Positions 1 through 5,024 are shown, counted from the first letter of the stretch. The stretch: DNA of 6,433 nt from Pseudomonadota bacterium (GCA_021823875.1 JAKAMD010000207.1:1-6433); one strand, 5' to 3'. The notes: generated by a model from the sequence alone, not told the origin. A program made the numbers and translations.

Positions 1-180
1 TTCCTCGACGTTGGCGCGGTCGATCTCGAAATGCTTGAACGCCGGGTTGTCCTGCTTGAACTTGACCGCAGCGAGCTTCTCGCAGTCGCGCAGGCCGTCT
101 TCGGTCGACTTCTGCGCCAACGCCGCCGGCGCCGCGCACAAGACGAACAGCGCCGCCGCGACAACGAGCCTCAAGCCCAT
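1..180 (-). CDS. Small exported protein, partial (C-terminus beyond left edge)
   Basis: The first 60 codons of a secreted protein of unknown function are visible, starting at ATG 180 and open to the edge. Residues 1-22 look like a classical signal peptide: MGLR, then a hydrophobic stretch rich in V, A, L and F, ending in AALA before Gln, with likely cleavage after residue 22. The mature part is charged (STEDGLRDCEKLAAVKFKQDNPAF) and has one visible Cys, at residue 33. An in-frame ATG at 225 would add 15 polar residues (MADTNRLSHSQGRAA). I prefer 180 because the signal peptide then begins normally; neither start has a strong Shine-Dalgarno, although AAGG lies about 10 bases before 180. The start region is nearly identical to the 3' end of leuD at 2403-2431, so this gene was probably once directly downstream of, and overlapping, leuD. 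The role is inferred to be periplasmic or secreted. Confidence 0.75.
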   Translation of the reverse strand, partial: MGLRLVVAAALFVLCAAPAALAQKSTEDGLRDCEKLAAVKFKQDNPAFKHFEIDRANVEE

Positions 181-197
181 AGCCGCGCGGCCTTGGC
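169..197. repeat. 29-bp direct repeat, left copy (start of exported gene)
   Basis: It matches 2403-2431 at 27 of 29 positions in the same orientation; the differences are at 181 and 194. It covers the start codon and first codons of the left-edge exported gene plus the bases just upstream. Similarity stops soon after 197 and before 169. It contains a GCCGCGCGGC palindrome. Confidence 0.85.
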
Positions 198-231
198 TAT
201 GACTGAGGCGATTGGTGTCGGCCATGCGTCG

Positions 232-259
232 ACTTTAGCGGCGATAATCGCGTTTTCAA
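232..259 (-). promoter_or_regulatory. Candidate sigma-70-type promoter for the left-edge exported gene
   Basis: On the minus strand TTGAAA (254-259) and TAAAGT (232-237) are separated by 16 bases. They match the -35 consensus at 5 of 6 positions and the -10 consensus at 4 of 6. Transcription would begin close to 225, which favours the ATG at 180 over the one at 225. The match is by eye only and is modest. Confidence 0.3.
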
Positions 260-274
260 TAGAGACTTGCGTGA

Positions 275-343
275 CTTGACCGTTAGCCGGTCAAGGCCGG
301 CCATGACTTGATGGTGACGGCCGGGCTGCCGGCGGGGCCTTGA
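275..343. repeat. Cluster of CTTGA/TCAAG inverted repeats
   Basis: A perfect 8-base inverted repeat, CTTGACCG (275-282) and CGGTCAAG (288-295), has a 5-base spacer. A second set overlaps it: TCAAGGCC (291-298) is complementary to GGCCTTGA (336-343), and the octamer TGACTTGA occurs at 272-279 and again at 304-311, 32 bases (about three helical turns) apart. There is no T-tract after any of these, so a simple intrinsic terminator is unlikely. An operator or a structured leader between the two divergent genes is possible; which it is cannot be decided from the sequence. Confidence 0.5.
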
Positions 344-430
344 TGGCCGTGCATTTGCCTCTTGTTCGAAATTCCGCCCACAGATAGGATTTCACAGCCG
401 GTCAGTGTTCTTATGTACGTGGGGCGTCAT

Positions 431-1231
431 ATGAGTTTGTCCGGGCCGATCAATGCCAAGCGACGATTCTGTCTCGTCCTGGTGAAACCTACCCATTATT
501 GTGACGACGGTTATCCGATCCGTTGGTTGCGTTCGACGATTCCGTCGAATTCTTTGGCCTGCGTTTACAGCATCGCTGACGACTGCGCCAAGCGTGGCGT
601 GCTCGGCGACGACGTCGAGATCGAGATTCACGCCTTCGACGAATCCAATACGCGGATTCGACCGCAGCGCATTGCAGCGCTGATCAAGGCTGCCGATGAC
701 GGTATGGTTTTCTTGATTGGCGTCCAATCAAATCAGACGCCGCGCGCGCTCGACATCGCAAGATTGCTGCGTGAGCAGGATATCAAGGTCGGCATCGGCG
801 GCTTCCATATGTCGGGCGTGATTTCGATGATCGGCGGCGATGATGCGGCCCTTCGCGAGGCTCAGGCCATGGGCGTGTCGGTGTTCGCCGGCGAGGCCGA
901 AGGACGCCTCGACGAGGTATTGTGCGACGCTTATGCGAACCAATTGAAGCCGCTTTATAATTATATGGATGACCTGCCGGGCATCGACAACGTGCCATTC
1001 CCGCTGCTCAAGCGCGAGCGGCTCAAGCGCACCTTGGGGTCCACAACAAGCTTCGATGCCGGGCGTGGCTGTCCGTATCAATGCTCGTTTTGTACCATCA
1101 TCAATGTGCAGGGGCGCAGGTCACGCCGGCGCACCACCGATGACATCGAACAGATCGTTCGCGCCAATGCGGCGCAAGGCGTGTTCCGGTTTTTCATCAC
1201 CGACGATAACTTCGCGCGCAACAAGGACTAG
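431..1231 (+). CDS. N-terminal half of the radical SAM protein (B12-binding-like region plus 4Fe-4S motif)
   Basis: This is 266 residues from ATG 431, chosen because GGGG sits about 6 bases upstream and the protein then opens MSLSGPINAKRRFCLVLVKP. The same frame also has a TTG at 362 and an ATG at 413. Residues 10-180 look like the Rossmann-like B12-binding region common in class B radical SAM proteins: FCLVLVKPTHY, then GMVFLIGVQSN, then KVGIGGFHMSG. I do not see the classical DxHxxG cobalamin-ligand motif, so cofactor binding is only inferred. GRGCPYQCSFCTI at residues 211-223 supplies the three Cys (214, 218, 221; codons at 1070, 1082, 1091) that bind the 4Fe-4S cluster cleaving S-adenosylmethionine. 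The frame stops at TAG 1229-1231, early in the barrel after FFITDDNF. Alone it would lack most of the AdoMet barrel and is not expected to be active unless the C-terminal half is made separately. Confidence 0.7.
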   Translation: MSLSGPINAKRRFCLVLVKPTHYCDDGYPIRWLRSTIPSNSLACVYSIADDCAKRGVLGDDVEIEIHAFDESNTRIRPQRIAALIKAADDGMVFLIGVQSNQTPRALDIARLLREQDIKVGIGGFHMSGVISMIGGDDAALREAQAMGVSVFAGEAEGRLDEVLCDAYANQLKPLYNYMDDLPGIDNVPFPLLKRERLKRTLGSTTSFDAGRGCPYQCSFCTIINVQGRRSRRRTTDDIEQIVRANAAQGVFRFFITDDNFARNKD

Positions 1232-1235
1232 GAGG
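1230..1235 (+). promoter_or_regulatory. Perfect Shine-Dalgarno created by the amber mutation
   Basis: The bases of the TAG stop plus the following GAG GAA codons read AGGAGG, followed 10 bases later by TTG 1246, the first start-type codon of the second open frame. If the ancestral codon was TGG, the match was GGGAGG, so the mutation slightly improved it. The site could allow re-initiation right after the stop. It may equally be chance. Confidence 0.35.
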
Positions 1236-1245
1236 AAATTCTTGA

Positions 1246-2244
1246 TTGCCTGATTCGCCTCCGCGAAGTCGAGAAGCTGGACCTCAGCCTCATCATTCAA
1301 GTGGATACGATATTCAAGTGGATACGATGTGCCACAAGCTGCCGCACTTCATCTCGAAGTGCCAGCGCGCGGGTGTCAAGAAGGTCTATATAGGGCTGGA
1401 AAATATCAACCCGGCCAATCTCATGGCCGTGAAGAAAAAACAGAACAAGATAACCGAATACCGCAAGATGCTGCTGGAATGGCAGAAGGCCGGCATCTTG
1501 GTTTATGCCGGCTACATTACCGGTTTTCCGCACGACACGGCGGAATCAATCCTTAATGACCTCGAGGTGATCAAGCGGGAATTACCGATCGACGTGCTCA
1601 AAATCCATTACCTCACACCGCTGCCGGGTTCGGAGGATCATCAGAAGCTGTTCCGCGCCGGCACGTGGATGGATCCGGATCTGAACAAGTACGATCTGCA
1701 TCATGTAACATTTGAGCACGCTCGGATGGCGAGGCAGGAGTGGGCCTACGCCTATAATGAGTCCTGGCGGCGATACTATTCTTACGAACATTTGGAGAAA
1801 GTGATGCGGCGGGCTGCCGCGATGCGCAGCTTTGGCAACAACTTGATTGTGATGACCTGGTTCAAGGCGCCTTTCGAATTGGAGAATTGTCACCCCGTCG
1901 AGAGCGGCCTGTTCCGACTCAAATCTCGCCGTGACCGTCGACCAACAATGCCGCTCGAGCCGGTCTGGGCTTTCTATCCGAAATATTTTGCCGAATTGGC
2001 GCGGAAAACCTATGGCTGGGCGTCAATTTATCTTCGGCTGCGGATGACGTATCTCCGCATCAAACATGACCCCAAACGCTACGAATACAGCGACGCCGCG
2101 ATTACCTGGGTCACCGACGACGAGATCGAGACCCACGAGATGTTCCAGAGCGATGCCGCGCGCGCTTATGTCGAAAACGAGCGGCGGCTCGAAAAAATCA
2201 GGCGTGGGACGAAAGATTCGGAATCGGAAATTGCTGTCGCTTGA
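1246..2244 (+). CDS. C-terminal half of the radical SAM protein (second open frame)
   Basis: This frame could start at TTG 1246, with AGGAGG 10 bases upstream, or at the first homologous-looking ATG, 1327 (MCHKLPHF). From 1246 the first 22 residues or so are out-of-frame sequence with no family character; from IQVDTMCHK onward it reads as the second half of a radical SAM barrel. GVKKVYIGLENINPANLMAVKKKQNK, GYITGFPHDTAESI and LTPLPGSEDH are recognisable family stretches. They are followed by a C-terminal region rich in aromatic and basic residues (WRRYYSYEHLEKVMRRAA, YPKYFAELARK) and an acidic tail ending in SESEIAVA. It lacks the CxxxCxxC motif, so it could only act together with the upstream half. 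There are no internal stops across about 310 homologous codons, so any inactivation is recent or the half is still used. Translation is not demonstrated. Confidence 0.6.
   Translation: MPDSPPRSREAGPQPHHSSGYDIQVDTMCHKLPHFISKCQRAGVKKVYIGLENINPANLMAVKKKQNKITEYRKMLLEWQKAGILVYAGYITGFPHDTAESILNDLEVIKRELPIDVLKIHYLTPLPGSEDHQKLFRAGTWMDPDLNKYDLHHVTFEHARMARQEWAYAYNESWRRYYSYEHLEKVMRRAAAMRSFGNNLIVMTWFKAPFELENCHPVESGLFRLKSRRDRRPTMPLEPVWAFYPKYFAELARKTYGWASIYLRLRMTYLRIKHDPKRYEYSDAAITWVTDDEIETHEMFQSDAARAYVENERRLEKIRRGTKDSESEIAVA
1295..1328 (+). repeat. Perfect 17-bp tandem duplication causing a frameshift
   Basis: ATTCAAGTGGATACGAT occurs at 1295-1311 and again immediately at 1312-1328 with no mismatch. Because 17 is not a multiple of three, the copy changes the reading frame; without it the radical SAM frame is continuous. 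The lack of divergence between the copies implies a recent event, as expected from replication slippage. Confidence 0.95.
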
Positions 2245-2404
2245 GGACGACGGCTAGGCCGACGGCGCAGCGGGGGCCATCGGCACAACCGTTTCTCGCG
2301 CAAGCCGGAAAATCAGAGCGGCGAGATATTTCGATGGCAACCAGTCACGCGAGCGTGGCGGCATCGCGTCGGGGAACGCCGCATCCTTGGCGCGCGCGGG
2401 CTCC
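2245..2404. other. Intergenic segment between the convergent radical SAM gene and leuD
   Basis: The segment is 160 bases with no convincing gene and no clear terminator. The only symmetric element is a 5-base repeat, CACGC and GCGTG (2346-2357), separated by two bases, too tight to be a normal hairpin. On the leuD strand a short open stretch continues from the repeat (MGLRSPRAPRM) but has no signal-peptide character, so it is not a second copy of the exported gene. Confidence 0.5.
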
Positions 2405-2431
2405 TCAAGCCCATGGCCGCGCGGCCTGGGC
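2403..2431. repeat. 29-bp direct repeat, right copy (end of leuD)
   Basis: It is the partner of 169-197. It covers the last nine codons and stop of leuD plus two bases beyond. Read on the minus strand it contains ATGGGCTTGAGG, the same bases that open the left-edge exported gene, with the leuD TGA lying inside them. The two copies bracket the radical SAM segment exactly. Confidence 0.85.
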
Positions 2432-3010
2432 CTTTTCCTCGTAGCTCGCGATCTTGCCGGTCTTCTGCTGGGTCAGCCCGATGTCGTCGAGCCCGTTGAG
2501 CAGGCAGTGCTTGCGGAACGGATCGATCTCGAACTTGACCACGCCGCCGTCGGGGCCGCGGATTTCCTGGGCTTCCAGGTCGATGGTGAGCGTCGAATTG
2601 GCGCCGCGCTCGGCGTCGTCGAACAGCTTCTCCAGATCCTCGGGGCTGACCCGGATCGGCAGCACGCCGTTCTTGAAGCAGTTGTTGTAGAAGATGTCGC
2701 CGAACGAGGTGGAGATCACGCAGCGAATGCCGAAATCCATCAGCGCCCAGGGCGCATGCTCGCGGCTCGAGCCGCAGCCGAAATTGTCGTCGGCGACCAG
2801 GATCTTGGCATTGCGATAGGCCGGCTTGTTGAGCACGAAGTCAGGGTTTTCGCTGCCGTCGTCCTTGAAGCGCATCTCGGAAAACAGGCCCTTGCCGAGC
2901 CCGGTGCGCTTGATGGTCTTCAGGTATTGCTTGGGGATGATCATGTCGGTGTCGACATTGATGATGTGCAGCGGCGCCGCGACACCTTCGAGAGTGGTGA
3001 ACTTTTCCAT
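2405..3010 (-). CDS. leuD: 3-isopropylmalate dehydratase small subunit
   Basis: LeuD pairs with LeuC to form isopropylmalate isomerase, which converts 2-isopropylmalate to 3-isopropylmalate in cytoplasmic leucine biosynthesis. The small subunit is the swivel domain that completes the substrate site. At 201 residues it has the normal length for the family. Diagnostic stretches are NVDTDMIIPKQYLK (residues 18-31), LVADDNFGCGSSREHAPWAL (71-90) and SFGDIFYNNCFKNGVLPIRV (102-121). The start at 3010 is supported by GGGAG at 3020-3024. A plausible promoter at 3046-3073 suggests transcription independent of leuC, which lies about 2.1 kb away behind a terminator. The C-terminal codons, ending AARPWA, form one copy of the 29-base direct repeat. 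There are no lesions. Confidence 0.97.
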   Translation of the reverse strand: MEKFTTLEGVAAPLHIINVDTDMIIPKQYLKTIKRTGLGKGLFSEMRFKDDGSENPDFVLNKPAYRNAKILVADDNFGCGSSREHAPWALMDFGIRCVISTSFGDIFYNNCFKNGVLPIRVSPEDLEKLFDDAERGANSTLTIDLEAQEIRGPDGGVVKFEIDPFRKHCLLNGLDDIGLTQQKTGKIASYEEKAQAARPWA

Positions 3011-3045
3011 CGCACTAGTCTCCCTGCCGCTCCAACTGGCCTGTT

Positions 3046-3073
3046 TTCATAGGGCTTCCGGCGCCTGGGTCAA
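3046..3073 (-). promoter_or_regulatory. Candidate promoter of leuD
   Basis: On the minus strand TTGACC (3068-3073) and TATGAA (3046-3051) are 16 bases apart, giving a start near 3038 and a leader of roughly 27 bases containing the GGGAG ribosome site. They match consensus at 5 of 6 and 4 of 6 positions. The -35 lies inside a longer inverted repeat, CCGGCGC (3058-3064) and GCGCCGG (3105-3111), whose role is unclear. Confidence 0.45.
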
Positions 3074-3111
3074 GGGCATCGCGGGCGGGCCCGGCCCCAC
3101 CTGCGCGCCGG

Positions 3112-3588
3112 TTAGGCGTGGTCCTGCCGGAAATAGGGCCGGTCCTTGAGCTTCAGCAGCACCACCGGCGAGGCCATCAAAACCGCGCCAATGAGTAGGG
3201 AACCCAGCACGGTCGCAGTATCGAGGCGGCCGCCCAGCCCGGCGCGCCAATAGCAGGCAATGCCGACCGGGTAGAACAGGGCGACGGCCGTGATCAGCCC
3301 GGGCGAAAAGCGCCCGCGCGTCGTGAGGAACGGCCGGACGTGGAAGAAGGTCGCGTTGATCAGCATGACGGCCGGGAACGCCAGCGCCAGCAGCGGCACG
3401 GTCGCCGCAAGCTCAGCCGCCACGCCGCCCAGCACGATGACCAGCGCGTTGACGATGTAGAAATCCGACCATTCGACCGGCAGGCCGATGACGGCGCGTG
3501 CCCAGTTGCGCCAATCGAACTGATATTCTTCCAGGATGTGGATGCCGTAGCAGGCGAGCGCCAGCCACATCAAGTCGGTCAGCGACAT
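3112..3588 (-). CDS. HXXEE-motif integral membrane protein
   Basis: This is a 158-residue membrane protein of the family named for its HXXEE motif; the biochemical function is unknown. The family signatures are visible: HILEE at residues 17-21, NATFFH at 78-83 (the NXXXXH pattern), and FSPG at 94-97 where the family usually has YXPG. Hydrophobic segments lie at about residues 4-16, 43-58, 62-80, 99-115 and 126-147, so several membrane spans in the inner membrane are likely. The start at 3588 is fixed by AAGGAAG at 3596-3602, seven bases away. The gene begins 15 bases after the stop of the metallopeptidase on the same strand, so the two are almost certainly co-transcribed and probably translationally coupled. 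Conserved His and Glu in a membrane protein suggest metal binding or catalysis, which is inference. Confidence 0.85.
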   Translation of the reverse strand: MSLTDLMWLALACYGIHILEEYQFDWRNWARAVIGLPVEWSDFYIVNALVIVLGGVAAELAATVPLLALAFPAVMLINATFFHVRPFLTTRGRFSPGLITAVALFYPVGIACYWRAGLGGRLDTATVLGSLLIGAVLMASPVVLLKLKDRPYFRQDHA

Positions 3589-3595
3589 TCCAGTA

Positions 3596-3602
3596 CTTCC
3601 TT
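3596..3602 (-). promoter_or_regulatory. Ribosome binding site of the HXXEE gene, next to the upstream stop
   Basis: On the minus strand AAGGAAG lies seven bases before ATG 3588 and begins one base after the metallopeptidase stop (TAA, 3604-3606). Ribosomes finishing the first gene would sit on this site, so translational coupling is likely. Confidence 0.7.
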
Positions 3603-3603
3603 T

Positions 3604-4038
3604 TTAATCCGTTTGGGCCTCGATTGCCGCCATGTCCTCGTCCGACAGGCCGAAATGATGGCCGATCTCGTGCACCAGCACGTGGGTGACGATGGCGCCC
3701 AAGCTATCGTTGTGTTCGGCCCAGTAATCAAGGATAGGCCGGCGGTAGAGCCAGATCATATTGGGCATCTGCCCGGTGAAAGCCTCCGCGCGGAACGGCA
3801 GCCCGACCCCTTGGAACAGGCCGAGCAGGTCGTACTCGCTGTCGAGCTGCATGGCGTCCATGACCTCGTCGCTCGGGAAATCGTCCACGCGGATGACGAG
3901 GTCCTCGCACAGGGCGCGGAATTGCGCAGGCAGCCGGGCATAGGCGTCGGCCGCCATGGCTTCGAATTCGGCGAGCGAGGGCGCTGTGCGCCGGCGCCAG
4001 GTCAGGGGATGGTCGGACGGAGTTGCCATGGGAGACAT
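3604..4038 (-). CDS. Zincin-like metallopeptidase family protein (DUF1025 type)
   Basis: This is a 144-residue soluble protein with no signal peptide, matching the small zincin-like metallopeptidase family common in Actinobacteria and Alphaproteobacteria. The zinc-binding HEXXH motif is intact at residues 123-127 (THVLVHEIGHHFGLSDEDM): His123 and His127 would bind zinc and Glu124 would be catalytic. The GLSDEDM that follows is characteristic of the family. The MIWLYRRPILD stretch at 94-104 and the LLGLFQGVGLP stretch at 71-81 are also typical. The substrate is unknown and peptidase activity is assumed from the motif. ATG 4038 or ATG 4029 (MATPSD) could be the start; neither has a good ribosome site. 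It is the first gene of a two-gene unit with the HXXEE membrane protein, which suggests a joint role. Confidence 0.9.
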   Translation of the reverse strand: MSPMATPSDHPLTWRRRTAPSLAEFEAMAADAYARLPAQFRALCEDLVIRVDDFPSDEVMDAMQLDSEYDLLGLFQGVGLPFRAEAFTGQMPNMIWLYRRPILDYWAEHNDSLGAIVTHVLVHEIGHHFGLSDEDMAAIEAQTD

Positions 4039-4120
4039 TTAGGGACGCCGCAGGCTTTGACCAAGCGGTTGACGGAACAGCCGAAATAGGCGACCGTTAA
4101 CCACTGTGGCGGGCCTGGGC

Positions 4121-4124
4121 GAGG
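4121..4124 (+). promoter_or_regulatory. Ribosome binding site deciding the first exported gene's start
   Basis: GAGG is at a seven-base spacing from ATG 4132 but only one base from ATG 4126, which picks 4132 as the start. Confidence 0.6.
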
Positions 4125-4131
4125 AATGGTC

Positions 4132-4380
4132 ATGTCGCAGTACCGGAACATGGTGGCTCTTTTCGCGCTGATGCTGACTTATCTGGCCGGGTCTGTGGCT
4201 CCTGCCGCGGCGGAATTTTTCGGCTGCCACGACCGGGAAGGCCAGGTGCTGTCGAGCCGCATCATCGTGACCTATCCGGATCGAGGCCGCCACGCGACCC
4301 GTCAGCGCTATTCGCACGTGCGCTATGAGCACCGGAAGCGCTATGATGCGGACCGGCGCTGGTTGGCGCTGGAGACGTGA
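4132..4380 (+). CDS. Small exported protein, first of three
   Basis: The protein has 82 residues. The start at 4132 is preferred over the ATG two codons upstream at 4126 because GAGG (4121-4124) is seven bases from 4132 and only one base from 4126. Residues 1-27 form a signal peptide (MSQYRNM, then a hydrophobic core LFALMLTYLAG, ending APAAA), with cleavage expected after Ala27. The mature part of about 55 residues is strongly basic, with many Arg, Tyr and His (GRHATRQRYSHVRYEHRKRYDADRRW) and a single Cys at residue 32. I do not recognise a domain. It is probably periplasmic. Its stop overlaps a possible GTG start of the next gene by three bases (4377-4380), so the two are likely co-transcribed. 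Confidence 0.7.
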   Translation: MSQYRNMVALFALMLTYLAGSVAPAAAEFFGCHDREGQVLSSRIIVTYPDRGRHATRQRYSHVRYEHRKRYDADRRWLALET

Positions 4381-4384
4381 AGGC

Positions 4385-4391
4385 GGGGAGG
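4385..4391 (+). promoter_or_regulatory. Ribosome binding site deciding the second exported gene's start
   Basis: GGGGAGG sits six bases before ATG 4398 and is downstream of the alternative GTG 4377, so it supports only the ATG. Confidence 0.7.
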
Positions 4392-4397
4392 TACGCG

Positions 4398-4646
4398 ATG
4401 GCGAGAATGGCGGTTGGCTTCGGGGTGGCGATGGCGCTCGCGTTTGGCGCCGCCGGTCCGGCCGCGTCCGCAACGGGCGGCAACAGCCTGGAACTCTCCG
4501 CCCAGGGACGTCCGCACGTCGTCATCCATCCGCGCCGCGTTCAGCCCGGACCCAATGCCAAGCGGCATTGCGTATCCTGGCTGCAGACCGAGCACCGGGT
4601 GAGCGGGACGGTGCTCACGCCGCAGATGCGCTGCTGGTGGCAATAG
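4398..4646 (+). CDS. Small exported protein with two cysteines, second of three
   Basis: The protein has 82 residues from ATG 4398, selected because GGGGAGG (4385-4391) ends six bases upstream. A GTG at 4377 is in frame and overlaps the previous stop, but would add seven residues without a comparable ribosome site. The N-terminus MARMAVGFGVAMALAFGAAGPAASA is a signal peptide, with cleavage near residue 25. The mature part ends in KRHCVSWLQTEHRVSGTVLTPQMRCWWQ; Cys58 and Cys79 are well placed for a disulfide in the periplasm, and similar C-terminal patterns are familiar from uncharacterised proteins of this bacterial group. The function is unknown. It lies 17 bases after the first exported gene and is probably in the same transcript. 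Confidence 0.75.
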   Translation: MARMAVGFGVAMALAFGAAGPAASATGGNSLELSAQGRPHVVIHPRRVQPGPNAKRHCVSWLQTEHRVSGTVLTPQMRCWWQ

Positions 4647-4675
4647 ACGACGTTTTCGCGCGATCTGCGCCCGAC

Positions 4676-4681
4676 TATAAT
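4676..4681 (+). promoter_or_regulatory. Candidate -10 element for the third exported gene
   Basis: A perfect TATAAT stands out in GC-rich surroundings, 20 bases before the ribosome site GGAGG (4701-4705). The -35 at the expected distance (TTTTCG, 4653-4658) is poor, so the promoter may need an activator or may not be real. Confidence 0.45.
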
Positions 4682-4712
4682 CTCGCGGCTGGGTGGCATC
4701 GGAGGTGCATCG

Positions 4713-5024
4713 ATGTCAAAGCTCGTGCAATTGTTCGCAGCATGTGCGCTTGCCGCCGGTCTGATGACCGCCGTGCCGGATCTCGCGCTGGCGCAGCGTC
4801 ACCACCACGGCGGTTGGCATGGCGGTTACCATGGCGGCTGGCGCGGCGGTGGTTGGCGCGGTGGCGGTTTCAGCTTTGGCTGGGGATGGGGCTATCCCTT
4901 CGCCTATTACCCGCCGGCTTATTATTATCCGCCGCCCTACTACACGCGCGATTGCGGTTGGGTGCGCGTCCGCGTCTGGCGGCACGGCCGCTGGTATTGG
5001 CGCCGCGCGTGGCGCTGCTGGTGA
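4713..5024 (+). CDS. Exported Gly/His/Trp/Tyr-rich low-complexity protein, third of three
   Basis: The protein has 103 residues from ATG 4713, with GGAGG at 4701-4705 seven bases upstream. Residues 1-27 are a signal peptide ending in LALA before Gln. The mature protein has three zones. Residues 29-53 are short repeats of HGGW, HGGY, RGGGW type. Residues 54-78 are aromatic and proline rich (GWGWGYPFAYYPPAYYYPPPYY). Residues 81-103 are a basic, Trp-rich end bounded by two Cys (CGWVRVRVWRHGRWYWRRAWRCW, Cys81 and Cys102), which probably form a disulfide. I know no function. The His-Gly repeats could bind metal and the Tyr/Pro/Gly composition resembles surface or wall-associated proteins; both are inference. 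A TATAAT at 4676 suggests its own promoter. Confidence 0.8.
   Translation: MSKLVQLFAACALAAGLMTAVPDLALAQRHHHGGWHGGYHGGWRGGGWRGGGFSFGWGWGYPFAYYPPAYYYPPPYYTRDCGWVRVRVWRHGRWYWRRAWRCW

Larger units (their letters stand above)
431..2244 (+). pseudogene. B12-binding-type radical SAM protein, interrupted by an amber codon and a 17-bp duplication
   Basis: The two open frames here are the halves of one protein. The first frame runs from ATG 431 to TAG 1229-1231 inside FFITDDNFARNKD-stop-EEIL, where a Trp (TGG to TAG) would be expected. After the stop the same frame continues sensibly (EEILDCLIRLREVEKLDLSLIIQVDT) until a perfect 17-base tandem duplication at 1295-1328 moves the reading by one base. Deleting one copy restores LIIQVDTMCHKLPHF and then the rest to TGA 2244. 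The repaired gene is 1797 bases, giving 598 residues. It has an N-terminal Rossmann-like B12-binding-type region, a CxxxCxxC radical SAM motif, and a C-terminal half with GLENINP and TPLPGSEDH. The substrate is unknown. Base composition is lower than in neighbours (26 of 60 G+C in 1381-1440, against 38 of 60 in leuD 2461-2520), consistent with acquisition. Both flanks carry a 29-base direct repeat. Inference: a recently inactivated acquired gene, although a functional split gene cannot be excluded. Confidence 0.8.

Noticed and set aside
1229..1231. The amber codon as programmed recoding or a non-standard amino acid
   Set aside because: Reading through alone would not help, because the 17-base duplication downstream still breaks the frame, and no recoding system is expected in this group.
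2346..2357. CACGC-GA-GCGTG as a terminator between the radical SAM gene and leuD
   Set aside because: A two-base loop and short stem with no T-tract on either strand cannot form a usual terminator.
2387..3052. 221-codon open frame on the plus strand opposite leuD
   Set aside because: It is the antisense shadow of a certain leuD gene in high-GC DNA and has no family character.
3340..4089. 249-codon plus-strand open frame across the HXXEE and metallopeptidase genes
   Set aside because: The opposite strand holds two genes with intact family motifs, and this frame spans both and their junction.
4057..4102. TTGACC and TTGACG as -35 elements for the first exported gene
   Set aside because: No acceptable -10 lies at 16-18 bases from either; the nearest candidates are 20-22 bases away.
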